Positions 1-7,813 of a DNA stretch of 19,707 nt are shown one piece after another. Source of the stretch: Desulfatitalea sp. (lineage in GTDB: Bacteria; Desulfobacterota; Desulfobacteria; Desulfobacterales; Desulfosarcinaceae); NCBI GenBank assembly GCA_018224505.1, contig JAGTVD010000172.1, positions 1-19,707 on the forward strand, in the 5' to 3' direction. The notes below the pieces were generated by a model. It was not told the origin of the DNA. It was given only the letters and a program-made list of their open reading frames with translations, and did not search any database. How positions within the stretch are numbered: the stretch's first letter is position 1; the number at the start of each line of letters is the position of its first letter. The position numbers were made by a program, and so were the translations under genes.

Positions 1-1194
1 TTGCTCCCACTGTTGCTTGAGGGCCAGGTGGTTGTCGATATCGCCGTTGAGGCAGGCGTGGATCATTCCTTTTTCGCCGCAGCCCTGGCGGGTGGTGGCA
101 TTGTCCAGCGGGTGGCAGTTGGCGATGGTGATGGCGCCTACCGAAGCCCAGCGGGTGTGGGCCGATACGGTGTGGAAGTCGTGGGGTTGGTGGGTGACCC
201 GGTGCAGAACGGGATCCCGGGCGATCTCCCGGCGCAGTTGGCGTACGTTGTCGCCCAGGCTGCCGATTTCGGCGGCCACTTTGTAGGTGAGGGTGATGCC
301 GGTCAATCCGCTGGTCTCATGGGCATGGATGGCGATGGCGCGGTTGCCCAGAAGGGGTTGGGACGTGCGTTGCCGGACCTCGTCGTCGAGGCCGTCGGCG
401 GCCCAGGCCGCTTGCAGGGCCGCCAGCGCTGCGGGGGTCAGCAGGAAGAGCAGGGAGACGCCCGCCGAGTCCCGCCCGCGAACTTCCAGGTGGTCGATGC
501 TGTTGAGTACCGTATTGAGGTTGTAGTAGACTTTCACCACATGGGCCGGCGGGTTGCGTTCGCCTTCGGGCATCAGCGCCCGGGTCGTCGTAATATTTTC
601 CAGGACTTCCGCCTTGAGGCACCAGGCGGCGTCTTTGAGTTTTTCGATGCGGCGGTCGGCGGTTTCGGCGTCGGTGGTGGATAAATAGCCGACCTGTTGT
701 TCGAAGGCGCGGGACTCTTGCTGGGCCAAGGCGGTCAACTGGTCGGACCATGCGGTGAGGCGCTCCTGCAAGGGGCGGTCGGCGAAAAGGGGGAGAAAAC
801 GGTACTCCTGTTTTGCGTCGCAGACGCCGGCATACAAGCGGTCCAGGGCCTGGTCGCCGCCCAGGTAGTGTTCGGTCAGCGGCAGCTGTTTCTGCAGACA
901 GCGTCCCATGGCATGGGTTTGAATCTGTTCGAACAGTGCTTGCAGGGTGGCCGGATCGTCCGTCAGCGGTGCCGCCGGCTGGCGCTGGATGCTGATCAGC
1001 CCCGCCAGACCGCAGCGCAGGGTGGTGGCCGAAGCGGGCAGCAGGATCCAAACATCGCCTTGATAGCCGGCGGGGCGCCGGCCCCAGAAGACGGGCAGCC
1101 GCGCCAGGGAGAGAAGGGCGGCCGCCGGGCGCCGGCCTATGGAACAACATGCGGTTAACCAACGGACGACGGTCCGTAAGCGGTGCGTTAACAT
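1..1194 (-). CDS. GlmS-like class-II glutamine amidotransferase, N-terminal part (runs off left edge)
   Basis: This is the first 398 codons of a larger gene. I read it by translating the reverse strand from the ATG at 1194, which has AGGAGAT about 9 bases upstream. Visible class-II (Ntn) glutamine amidotransferase motifs are CGLAGLIS at residues 61-68, VRGRDSAGV at 238-246 (GlmS: YRGYDSAG), HTRWAS at 346-351, NCHP at 359-362 and LNGDIDN at 382-388 (GlmS: HNGIIEN). Spacing is much longer than in GlmS: about 175 residues lie between the CG motif and RGRDSAG, and about 100 more before HTRWA, so there are two large insertions. Sugar-isomerase (SIS) domains would be expected beyond the edge but cannot be seen. 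It lies 15 bp after kdnB and is probably cotranscribed with it. Oddly, the nucleophile Cys61 is not next to a start codon. The family call is firm; the substrate is unknown. Confidence 0.82.
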   Translation of the reverse strand, partial: MLTHRLRTVVRWLTACCSIGRRPAAALLSLARLPVFWGRRPAGYQGDVWILLPASATTLRCGLAGLISIQRQPAAPLTDDPATLQALFEQIQTHAMGRCLQKQLPLTEHYLGGDQALDRLYAGVCDAKQEYRFLPLFADRPLQERLTAWSDQLTALAQQESRAFEQQVGYLSTTDAETADRRIEKLKDAAWCLKAEVLENITTTRALMPEGERNPPAHVVKVYYNLNTVLNSIDHLEVRGRDSAGVSLLFLLTPAALAALQAAWAADGLDDEVRQRTSQPLLGNRAIAIHAHETSGLTGITLTYKVAAEIGSLGDNVRQLRREIARDPVLHRVTHQPHDFHTVSAHTRWASVGAITIANCHPLDNATTRQGCGEKGMIHACLNGDIDNHLALKQQWEQ

Positions 1195-1209
1195 GGGGTC
1201 TATCTCCTG

Positions 1210-2292
1210 TTACATCCGCCGGTAGAGATCGCGGATCCGATCGCGGGTCATGATCTGTTGCCAATCCTTACCCAGGGCGTTTTCCCACAGGGGGTTGAGC
1301 ATCAGGGCGACGTTGACCATGGTTTCGAGCCGGTCGTCAGTGATGTTGGCCGTGAGTCCGCGGGGCAGTGCGATGCCCTGTTTGTCCAGCATTTGGCGGA
1401 ATTCGGCGACGCCTTCCGGATAGAAATCGTCCAGGTAGTCGAATACGATGCTGTTGCCGATGCCGTGGTGCACCCCCAGTACGAAGCTCAGTCCGTAGGA
1501 CATGGCGTGGGCCACGCCCACCTGGGAGTAGGCGATGCTCATGCCGCCGAAGTAGGAGGCCATCATCAGTTTGTCGTCACTGTCGGGGGTGGTGTCCTGG
1601 AGAAAGACCTCCTGGCACAGCGCCAGGGATTTTTCGCCATAGGCCTGGGAAAAGGCGTTGAGGTAGGTGCCGGTGAGGGACTCCACGCAGTGGATGTAGC
1701 AATCCATGCCGGTGTAGAAGCGCTGCTCGCGGGGCGCACCGGCGATCAGTTCGGGGTCCAGCACCACCTGGTCGAACACGGTATAATCGGAGTTGATGCC
1801 CAGCTTCTTTTCCGGTCCGGTCAGCACGGTGGTGCGGGATACCTCGGCGCCGGTGCCGGAGAGGGTGGGCACGGCTGCGTGGTAAACGGCCGGATGCCGG
1901 ATCAGGTCCCATCCCTGGTAGTCGGCCGACGATCCGGGATTGGTGAGCATCAGGGAGATCGCTTTGGCCAGGTCCATGGCGCTGCCGCCGCCGATGCCGA
2001 TCACACCGGCCGGCAGGGCGCGCCGCCGTTCGGTCATGGCTTTGCGTACCTCGGTGGTGAGCCGGTCCACATAGGCGGTTTTGGGTTCGTTGTCCACATT
2101 GACCCACAGCAGCAGGTCGTCGGCCCGCAGGGGGACCCGTTCCTGCAAGGACTGGCCCTTGAACACATCGTCCACCACGAACACCATGTCGGGGCAGTCG
2201 GCGGTGCGTTGGGGGGCCAGGATGTCATCCAACTGGTTGAAACAGCCGCGTCCGAAAACGAAACGGTTGACCGTTTTGAAATTGCGAAACAT
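1210..2292 (-). CDS. kdnB: KdnB, 3-deoxy-alpha-D-manno-octulosonate 8-oxidase (iron-type alcohol dehydrogenase family)
   Basis: This 360-residue member of the iron-containing alcohol dehydrogenase family oxidises C8 of Kdo to the aldehyde, the first step in making Kdo8N for the LPS inner core. A nucleotide-binding GGGS lies at 101-104. The metal ligands Asp197 and His201 (GMDCYIHCVES), His262 (AHAMSYG) and His276 (VHHGIGN) are all present. Stretches such as LMLTNPG, YQGWDLI, NSDYTVFDQ, KLMMAS and GGMSIAYSQVG match what I remember of Shewanella KdnB, well beyond the general family signature. Length is normal. TGAGGT lies just upstream of the ATG. The gene follows kdnA by 71 bp, the pairing known from Shewanella, which strongly supports the specific call. 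Another Fe-dependent dehydrogenase specificity is possible but less likely. Confidence 0.92.
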   Translation of the reverse strand: MFRNFKTVNRFVFGRGCFNQLDDILAPQRTADCPDMVFVVDDVFKGQSLQERVPLRADDLLLWVNVDNEPKTAYVDRLTTEVRKAMTERRRALPAGVIGIGGGSAMDLAKAISLMLTNPGSSADYQGWDLIRHPAVYHAAVPTLSGTGAEVSRTTVLTGPEKKLGINSDYTVFDQVVLDPELIAGAPREQRFYTGMDCYIHCVESLTGTYLNAFSQAYGEKSLALCQEVFLQDTTPDSDDKLMMASYFGGMSIAYSQVGVAHAMSYGLSFVLGVHHGIGNSIVFDYLDDFYPEGVAEFRQMLDKQGIALPRGLTANITDDRLETMVNVALMLNPLWENALGKDWQQIMTRDRIRDLYRRM

Positions 2293-2363
2293 CGATTTAC
2301 CTCATTGTTGGCGTTGGTGGTGCGGCGTCCCTTCACCCGGGGCCGCTGATTTAAAACGTTAAA

Positions 2364-3563
2364 CTATCCTTGAGCCATTTCGCCCAGCACTTGCCGGACG
2401 GCCGCGATGCGCGCCTGCAACTGTTCGGGGCGCCAGGAGAGCTTGATCTGCATGGAGATGGTGCGCCCGATGATGGCATCGGATCGGGGCAGGGCGACGC
2501 GGCTGTAGTTGGGGCAATAATCGTACAGCTGGGCCGGCAGCTTGGCGGCCACATGCATCTGTTTGAGGTGCTGCCACTGGCGCAGGTAGTGCCAGTTGTT
2601 GTCGTACCAGTAGAAGCAGCCGTCCACGCCGGCCGCATTCAGGGCACGGGCGGTGTGCCGGGCGCGTTCCGCGTCCGGCAGCATGAAGCTCAGGAAGGTG
2701 GCCGAGTCCCCGGCCGGGTCGGGCAGGCAGCGAAACCGAACCTGCGGGTATGCCGCCATGGCGTCCCGGATGGCGGCCTTGTGGGTGCGCTGGGTGGCCA
2801 GGATGGTGTCCAGCTTGCGCAGTTGGGCCACGCCCACGGCGGCATTCAGTTCGCTGATGCGGTAGTTGTAGCCGATGATGGGGTGGCCCTCGGCGCCGCG
2901 GTCATTGCCGATGTGGTCGTGGCCATGATCGGCGTAGGCGTGGGCCAGCGCGTGGCGTTGGGCGTCATCGGTGACCACCGCCCCGCCTTCGCCGCAGGTG
3001 ATGGTTTTGACCGGGTCGAAGGAGTAGCACCCCATTTGGCCGAAGGTGCCCAGGGCTTTGCCCTGGAAGGAGGCGCCGATGGACTGGCAGCTGTCTTCGA
3101 TGAGCAGCAGCCCTTTGCGGTCGCAAACAGTTTTGATTTCGTCGATGCGCGCCATGGCGCCGCACATGTGCACTGCCATGACGGCTTTGGTGCGCGGCGT
3201 GAGGGCAGCTTCGATGGCGCCGGGGTCGAGGCAGAGGGTTTCGTCGATCTCCGCGAACACCGGCACGGCGCCGGCGGTCAGAATGGCTTCGAAGGTGGCC
3301 ACGAAGGTAAACGGCGGCACGATCACTTCGTCTCCGGCACCCACGCCGCAGACCGCCAGGGCGATGCTCAGGGCCGCGGTGCCGCTGCTGCACAGATGGC
3401 AGTGGGCGACGCCCATGCGCGCAGCCAGCTCGCGTTCAAAAATCTGGGCTTTCCATTGGCCCTGGCGGGCGGCATCGAAACCGTAGCGAAACAGCACGCC
3501 GCTGTCCAGCACATCCTGGACCTGGCGGCGCTCTTCGTCGCCGAATATTTCAAAACCTGGCAT
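2364..3563 (-). CDS. kdnA: KdnA, 8-amino-3,8-dideoxy-manno-octulosonate transaminase (DegT/DnrJ/EryC1 family)
   Basis: This 399-residue PLP-dependent sugar aminotransferase converts the 8-aldehyde made by KdnB into Kdo8N, with glutamate as donor in the characterised enzyme. The PLP lysine is Lys186 in SFDPVKTITCGEGG. Asp157 in LIEDSCQSIGA should contact the pyridine nitrogen, and SSGTAALS (59-66) is the phosphate-binding region. The N-terminus MPGFEIFG, the segment DHGHDHIG and the segment GVDGCFYWYDNNWHYL are close to Shewanella KdnA as I remember it. CAGGAG lies 6 bases upstream of the ATG. The gene starts only 13 bp after the penicillin-binding protein ends, so the two are probably cotranscribed. 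Full length, with no sign of damage. Confidence 0.93.
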   Translation of the reverse strand: MPGFEIFGDEERRQVQDVLDSGVLFRYGFDAARQGQWKAQIFERELAARMGVAHCHLCSSGTAALSIALAVCGVGAGDEVIVPPFTFVATFEAILTAGAVPVFAEIDETLCLDPGAIEAALTPRTKAVMAVHMCGAMARIDEIKTVCDRKGLLLIEDSCQSIGASFQGKALGTFGQMGCYSFDPVKTITCGEGGAVVTDDAQRHALAHAYADHGHDHIGNDRGAEGHPIIGYNYRISELNAAVGVAQLRKLDTILATQRTHKAAIRDAMAAYPQVRFRCLPDPAGDSATFLSFMLPDAERARHTARALNAAGVDGCFYWYDNNWHYLRQWQHLKQMHVAAKLPAQLYDYCPNYSRVALPRSDAIIGRTISMQIKLSWRPEQLQARIAAVRQVLGEMAQG

Positions 3564-3576
3564 AAACGCTCCTGTT

Positions 3577-4920
3577 TTATTTGTAATAGTGGGACATGGC
3601 CGTGCGGGCGTAGGTGGCGGCCCGCGTGCCGATATACTCCTCGTGGGCCACGAGGGCGGCCACCACCAGACGGCCGTCGCCCTTCCTGGGCTCTGCGAAA
3701 CCGGCGAACCAGTCGATGCGCGCTTCCCGGTCGCGGGTGGAGATCGATCCGGTTTTGCCGCCGATGCGCAAACCGGACAACACCGGATCCCGTTGCCAGC
3801 CCCGGAACAGGGCGCGGGCCGTGCCCGAGATCACGGTGGTTTCCATGATCTGTGTGAGAATTGTGGCGGCTTTGGGCGACATGGACGGGTCGGCCCAGGC
3901 GGCATCATCGGCCTGATAGAGCAGACGGCCGTTTTCGTCCTCGATGCGCTCGACCAGCGTGGGAATCACCATGCGGCCCCCGTTGAGGGCGGCGGAAATG
4001 ATCATGGCGGCATGCAGCGGCGACAGGGTGGTCTCACGGTTGAACCCGCTGGCGATTTCAGCCCAATGGTAGGGGGTCTCCTTGACCGCCAGATGGCTGG
4101 GGGGGATGGATAGTTCAAAATCGATGGGCCGGTTGAAGCCGAAGTCGGCACCGTACTGCTCCAGCATCGCTTTTCCCAGGTTGATCTTGCCCAGTTTGCC
4201 GAAGATGGGATTGACCGACTCGGCGAAGGCGTCGGCAAAGGAGATGGTGTGCGTGTAACGGTTGTTGGTCTCCTGGAGCTGGTTGCGGTACATGGTGTGC
4301 TTGTAGCCGTTGAAGCGCAGCTGGGTAGTGCCGCTGTAGTTGCACTGATCCACCGCGGCGGCGGCGGTGATAATTTTGAACAGGCTGGCGGCCGGAAAGA
4401 TACTGCTCAGGCATGGGTTGGCGTCCGGATCGGTTTTGTCGAAGCCGGCCATGGCCCGCACCCGTCCGGTGTCGGCTTCCATGACCACGATGCCGATGAA
4501 CCGTGAGTGGCGGCGATCCATGCCTTCAAGCAGGCGCTCCTGCAACGCTTCATCCAGGCTGGTGGTGACCTGCAAGCGGTGGTCGTTCACCGGCAGCGTG
4601 ACCTGTTTGGCCATCAAGTCGGCCAGTGGCAATTGTGTCAGCAGCAACTGAACATCGCTTTTGCCGATCAGGGTGTCCGCGGTCATTGCGGGCGTGACGG
4701 CCACGGGGGGCGGCAGGGCCGCGGCCGGTGGCTCGGTCGGCCGGGGGGCGGCGATGCCCATGAACAGTGCGTAAAAGACAGCGGCGATCACCATTGCGGT
4801 GAGCACGAGGCGCCGGGCGGTGATCACCTTGCGGGGGCGCCGCGACTGTTGCTGGTATTCACGCCAACCGGGCCGTCGCCCGGTGCCGGCGTCATTGTTT
4901 TTGAGAGCAGGCATGATCAT
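3577..4920 (-). CDS. Membrane-anchored penicillin-binding protein, transpeptidase domain
   Basis: This 447-residue protein has a basic cytoplasmic N-terminus, one membrane segment at about 38-58 (LVLTAMVIAAVFYALFMGIA), a proline/alanine-rich linker to about 82, and a penicillin-binding transpeptidase domain in the periplasm. The three active-site motifs are present: Ser179-Leu-Phe-Lys182 (nucleophile), Ser235-Val-Asn237 and Lys389-Thr-Gly391. I see no glycosyltransferase domain and little room for a class-B pedestal, so it is a compact DD-transpeptidase that should cross-link peptidoglycan. It starts 81 bp after metG ends and ends 13 bp before kdnA, joining it to the LPS-sugar genes. A second ATG at 4914 could be the true start, since no strong ribosome site separates them. 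Which PBP subclass it belongs to, and its role in elongation, division or another process, is unclear. Confidence 0.88.
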   Translation of the reverse strand: MIMPALKNNDAGTGRRPGWREYQQQSRRPRKVITARRLVLTAMVIAAVFYALFMGIAAPRPTEPPAAALPPPVAVTPAMTADTLIGKSDVQLLLTQLPLADLMAKQVTLPVNDHRLQVTTSLDEALQERLLEGMDRRHSRFIGIVVMEADTGRVRAMAGFDKTDPDANPCLSSIFPAASLFKIITAAAAVDQCNYSGTTQLRFNGYKHTMYRNQLQETNNRYTHTISFADAFAESVNPIFGKLGKINLGKAMLEQYGADFGFNRPIDFELSIPPSHLAVKETPYHWAEIASGFNRETTLSPLHAAMIISAALNGGRMVIPTLVERIEDENGRLLYQADDAAWADPSMSPKAATILTQIMETTVISGTARALFRGWQRDPVLSGLRIGGKTGSISTRDREARIDWFAGFAEPRKGDGRLVVAALVAHEEYIGTRAATYARTAMSHYYK

Positions 4921-4950
4921 TCAGCTCAGGTGAGTATTTCTATTCCGTGT

Positions 4951-4996
4951 CCATCCATAGACGGTCTATCGCCACTGGATGGACTCTATCATCCAG
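4951..4996 (-). promoter_or_regulatory. Competing stem-loops between metG and the PBP gene
   Basis: Three related segments can be read in the metG-PBP gap: CCATCCA (4951-4957), CTGGATGG (4975-4982) and CATCCAG (4990-4996). The middle one can pair perfectly over 7 bp with either flank, so two exclusive hairpins are possible in the transcript. A short ATAGA/TCTAT stem (4957-4961 with 4965-4969) lies inside the larger loop. The structure begins 5 bases after the metG stop codon. There is no T run, so it is not a standard terminator. A regulatory role is only a guess. Confidence 0.3.
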
Positions 4997-5001
4997 GGTG
5001 A

Positions 5002-6930
5002 TTACTTGATGGCGCTTCCCGGCGGCATGGGCCGTTCCGGCGCGAGCACCACGGTTTCGTTTTCCGTGCCGGCGGCCAGCAGCATGCCCTGGGAGAGGAC
5101 GCCCATCAATTTGGCCGGTTTGAGATTGGCCACCACAACTACCTGTTTGCCCACCAGTTCGTCCGGCTGGTAGGCGCCGGCAATGCCGGCCACCACGGTG
5201 CGCGGTGCCGGTTCCCCCACATCCACTGAAAGTTTCAGCAGTTTTTTGGCCCGCGGAATGGGTTCGGCGCTGAGCACCGTGGCCACGCGCAGGTCGATGC
5301 GGGCAAAATCGTCCAGGGCCACTTCGTCCTTGAGCGGTGGGTGGAGCGTTTTGCCCCCGTCCGGGGCGCTGTCCTGCGCCGCGTCCGCCTTGACCGCCAC
5401 CCGGGGAAAGAGCGTGGTCGATTTGGGCAGTTGGGTGCCGGCGGCCAGCAGCTTCCACTTGCGGATGGTTTCCATTTTAAAAAAAGGCTGTCCGGGCTGG
5501 AACCCCAAGTGCTTTTGCATGGTGGCGGCGGTGTCCGGCATGACCGGGTGGATCAATCCCGAGATGACTCGCAGCCCCTCGAGCAGGTTGTAAATGACGG
5601 TTTGCAGCCGGGGGCGGCACCCTTTGTTTTTGGCCAGTTCCCAGGGGGCGGTGACGTCGATGATCTTGTTCATCTGGTTGATCAGCTCCCACACGGCTGC
5701 CAGGGCTTTGTGAAAGGCGAACCGGTCCATCTCAAGGCAGTAAGTGTCGATGGTCCGAGCGCATTTGGCGTCCATTGACAGGGCCAGTTCCTGCTCGATG
5801 GCAGGATCCGATTCGGGCACGATGCCGCTGAAATACTTGTGCGCCATGGTGACCACGCGGGAGAAGAGGTTGCCCAGATCGTTGGCCAGATCGGAATTGA
5901 TGCGCTGCACCAGGGCCTCTTCGTTGAAATTGGCGTCCAGGCCGAACACCATTTCGCGCATCAGGAAATAGCGGAAGGCATCCAGGCCGTAGATGGTTTT
6001 GAGTTCCAGCGGTTCCACGACATTGCCCAGGCTTTTGGACATTTTGCCCTGATCCACGTTCCAGTAACCGTGGACGTTGAGGTGCTGGTAAATGGGCAGG
6101 CCGGCGGCTTTGAGCATGATGGGCCAATAGATGCCGTGGGGCTTGAGGATATCCTTGGCCACGATGTGCTGCGCCACGGGCCAGAACTGCTTGAAACGCG
6201 GCCCGTCCGGGTAGTCCAGGGCCGATACGTAGTTGAGCAGCGCGTCAAACCAGACATAGGTGACATAGTCGTGGTCGAAGGGCAGGGTAATGCCCCACTT
6301 GATGCGCGATTTGGGGCGTGAGATGCACAGGTCGTCCAGCGGTTCGCGCAAAAAGGCCAGCACTTCGTTCTTGTAGCGTTCGGGCCGGATCATGTCCGGG
6401 TGCTGCCGGATATGGTCGAGCAGCCATTGCTGGTACTGGCCCATTTTGAAAAAGTAGTTGGACTCTTTAATGGTTTCCGGCTCGGTCTGGTGGTCCGGGC
6501 ATTTGCCGTCCACCAATTCCCGATCGGTGTAGAAGCGCTCGCACCCGAAGCAGTACTTGCCTTCGTATTCGCTGAAGTAGATGTCGCCCTGGTCGTAGAT
6601 TTTCTGCAGCACCGTCTGGACGACAGCGCAGTGGCCCGGATCGGTGGTGCGGATGAAGTGGTCGTTGGAGATGTTCAACTGGGGCCACAAATCCCGGAAC
6701 AGGGCGCTGATCCGGTCCACATAGGCCCGGGGGGTCATGTTTTCCTTGCGGGCGGCCCGCATGATCTTGTCCCCGTGCTCGTCGGTGCCGGTCAGAAAGA
6801 AGGTGTCCCCGGTGATCATGGTGTGAAACCGGTTGATCACATCGGCACAGATGGTGGTATAGGCATGGCCGAGGTGGGGGCGCGCGTTGACGTAATATAT
6901 GGGGGTGGTAATATAAAAGGGCGACGGCAT
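5002..6930 (-). CDS. metG: Methionyl-tRNA synthetase with C-terminal tRNA-binding domain
   Basis: This 642-residue cytoplasmic enzyme charges initiator and elongator tRNA-Met. The class-I signature is HLGH at 19-22 and the KMSKS loop is intact at 296-300. A zinc knuckle (Cys127, Cys130, Cys144, His147) sits in the connective insertion. FDALLNYVSALDY fits the catalytic core. Residues from about 537 to the end form an EMAP/Trbp111-type OB-fold (DFARIDLRVATVLSAE..., GVLSQGMLLAA), which binds tRNA and usually dimerises the enzyme. GGAGAG lies 6 bases before the ATG. It follows ricT after 46 bp, in the widespread holB-ricT-metG order. Nothing is missing, which makes it a useful contrast to the degenerate synthetase module at 15.8-18.0 kb. 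Confidence 0.97.
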   Translation of the reverse strand: MPSPFYITTPIYYVNARPHLGHAYTTICADVINRFHTMITGDTFFLTGTDEHGDKIMRAARKENMTPRAYVDRISALFRDLWPQLNISNDHFIRTTDPGHCAVVQTVLQKIYDQGDIYFSEYEGKYCFGCERFYTDRELVDGKCPDHQTEPETIKESNYFFKMGQYQQWLLDHIRQHPDMIRPERYKNEVLAFLREPLDDLCISRPKSRIKWGITLPFDHDYVTYVWFDALLNYVSALDYPDGPRFKQFWPVAQHIVAKDILKPHGIYWPIMLKAAGLPIYQHLNVHGYWNVDQGKMSKSLGNVVEPLELKTIYGLDAFRYFLMREMVFGLDANFNEEALVQRINSDLANDLGNLFSRVVTMAHKYFSGIVPESDPAIEQELALSMDAKCARTIDTYCLEMDRFAFHKALAAVWELINQMNKIIDVTAPWELAKNKGCRPRLQTVIYNLLEGLRVISGLIHPVMPDTAATMQKHLGFQPGQPFFKMETIRKWKLLAAGTQLPKSTTLFPRVAVKADAAQDSAPDGGKTLHPPLKDEVALDDFARIDLRVATVLSAEPIPRAKKLLKLSVDVGEPAPRTVVAGIAGAYQPDELVGKQVVVVANLKPAKLMGVLSQGMLLAAGTENETVVLAPERPMPPGSAIK

Positions 6931-6951
6931 CGGGAACTCTCCGGAGCGTTT

Positions 6952-6979
6952 AAAGTTTCATTCTAAAAGTTTCATTCTA
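6952..6979. repeat. Perfect tandem duplication of 14 bp across the ricT stop codon
   Basis: AAAGTTTCATTCTA occurs twice back to back (6952-6965 and 6966-6979) without a mismatch. The right-hand copy includes the ricT stop codon (TAG on the minus strand, 6979-6977), so the duplication sits exactly at the gene end and lengthens the gap before metG. It looks like a recent slippage or short duplication event. No function is apparent. Confidence 0.9.
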
Positions 6980-7789
6980 TTGGTTGCTGATGATTTCATC
7001 GATGCTGATTTCGATTTCCTGATCGTCTTCCACCCGCAGCGCGACGCGTTGCTGCAGGTAGTTGAGACGGATCACCTTGCCGGTGTGTTCCCGGGTCCTG
7101 ACTATTTTGCCCATGGCGGGAAAGTTGGCTTTGAGCTCCTGGTAGACCTTGTTTTCAAAGGTCAGGCAGCACATCAGGCGTCCGCACTGACCCGAGATTT
7201 TGGTGGGGTTGAGCGATAGCCCCTGCTCTTTGGCCATGCGGATCGAGACCGGGTCGAATTTTTCCATGAAGGTGGAGCAGCAGAACTCCCGGCCGCAGCG
7301 GCCCAATCCACCGCACATTTTGGCTTGATTGCGGATGCCCACCTGGCGCATTTCGATGCGCACGCGAAACTGTTTGACCAGCAACTTGACCAGCTGCCTG
7401 AAATCCACACGGCCGTCGGCGGTGAAAAAGAAGGTGAGCCGGCTGGCGTCGAAGGTGGACTCCACGGAAAAAAGGTTCATCTGCAGGCCCAGGGACTTGA
7501 TGCTCTGGATGCAGAAGGTGTGCGCCTCCTGCTCCAGCGCCTGATTCTTCAGGCGTTGTTCGAAGTCCTCTTCGGTGGCCTTGCGAAACACCTTTTTCAA
7601 GGGGGCCTGCGGTTTTCCACCGGGCCCTCCGTTGCCCTGCTCTTCGGGGATGCGCGCCACGGTGCCGAGTCCGAGTCCCTTTTCCGTTTCGACGATCACC
7701 GGATCGCTCATTTGCAGCACAAACACGCCACAATCGAAATCATATATTTTTCCGCCGGTTTTGAAGCGGATACCAACTGTTCTTCCCAT
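6977..7789 (-). CDS. ricT: RicT/YaaT-like PSP1 domain protein
   Basis: This 270-residue cytoplasmic protein of the PSP1/RicT family starts with the usual GIRFKTGGKIYDFDCG strand. The signature cysteine cluster is complete: Cys159, Cys165, Cys170 and Cys171 in KMCGGLGRCGREFCC, then Cys202, Cys207 and Cys208 in SGQCGRLMCC. In Bacillus, RicT belongs to the Ric (Y) complex, which binds Fe-S clusters and steers RNase Y-dependent mRNA processing; proteobacterial homologues are uncharacterised. A Gly/Pro-rich loop at about 50-62 splits the domain. It follows holB by 24 bp and precedes metG, matching the conserved gene order. The ATG lacks a clear Shine-Dalgarno sequence, so translation may be coupled to holB. 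Confidence 0.9.
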   Translation of the reverse strand: MGRTVGIRFKTGGKIYDFDCGVFVLQMSDPVIVETEKGLGLGTVARIPEEQGNGGPGGKPQAPLKKVFRKATEEDFEQRLKNQALEQEAHTFCIQSIKSLGLQMNLFSVESTFDASRLTFFFTADGRVDFRQLVKLLVKQFRVRIEMRQVGIRNQAKMCGGLGRCGREFCCSTFMEKFDPVSIRMAKEQGLSLNPTKISGQCGRLMCCLTFENKVYQELKANFPAMGKIVRTREHTGKVIRLNYLQQRVALRVEDDQEIEISIDEIISNQ

Positions 7790-7813
7790 GAGTATATACC
7801 GTCGTGAGGCGCT

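Noticed and set aside
1..684. A 227-codon plus-strand frame at the left edge
   Set aside because: It is the complement of the amidotransferase coding sequence, and its Gly/Val-rich translation has no motif.
317..1264. A 315-codon minus-strand frame overlapping the start of the amidotransferase
   Set aside because: It is out of frame with the class-II amidotransferase motifs, overlaps the kdnB end, and is Arg/Pro-rich, typical of a shifted reading of GC-rich coding DNA.
2370..3848. A 492-codon plus-strand frame opposite kdnA
   Set aside because: It is antisense to kdnA, which has every catalytic residue. The frame also crosses into the neighbouring PBP gene and has no domain.
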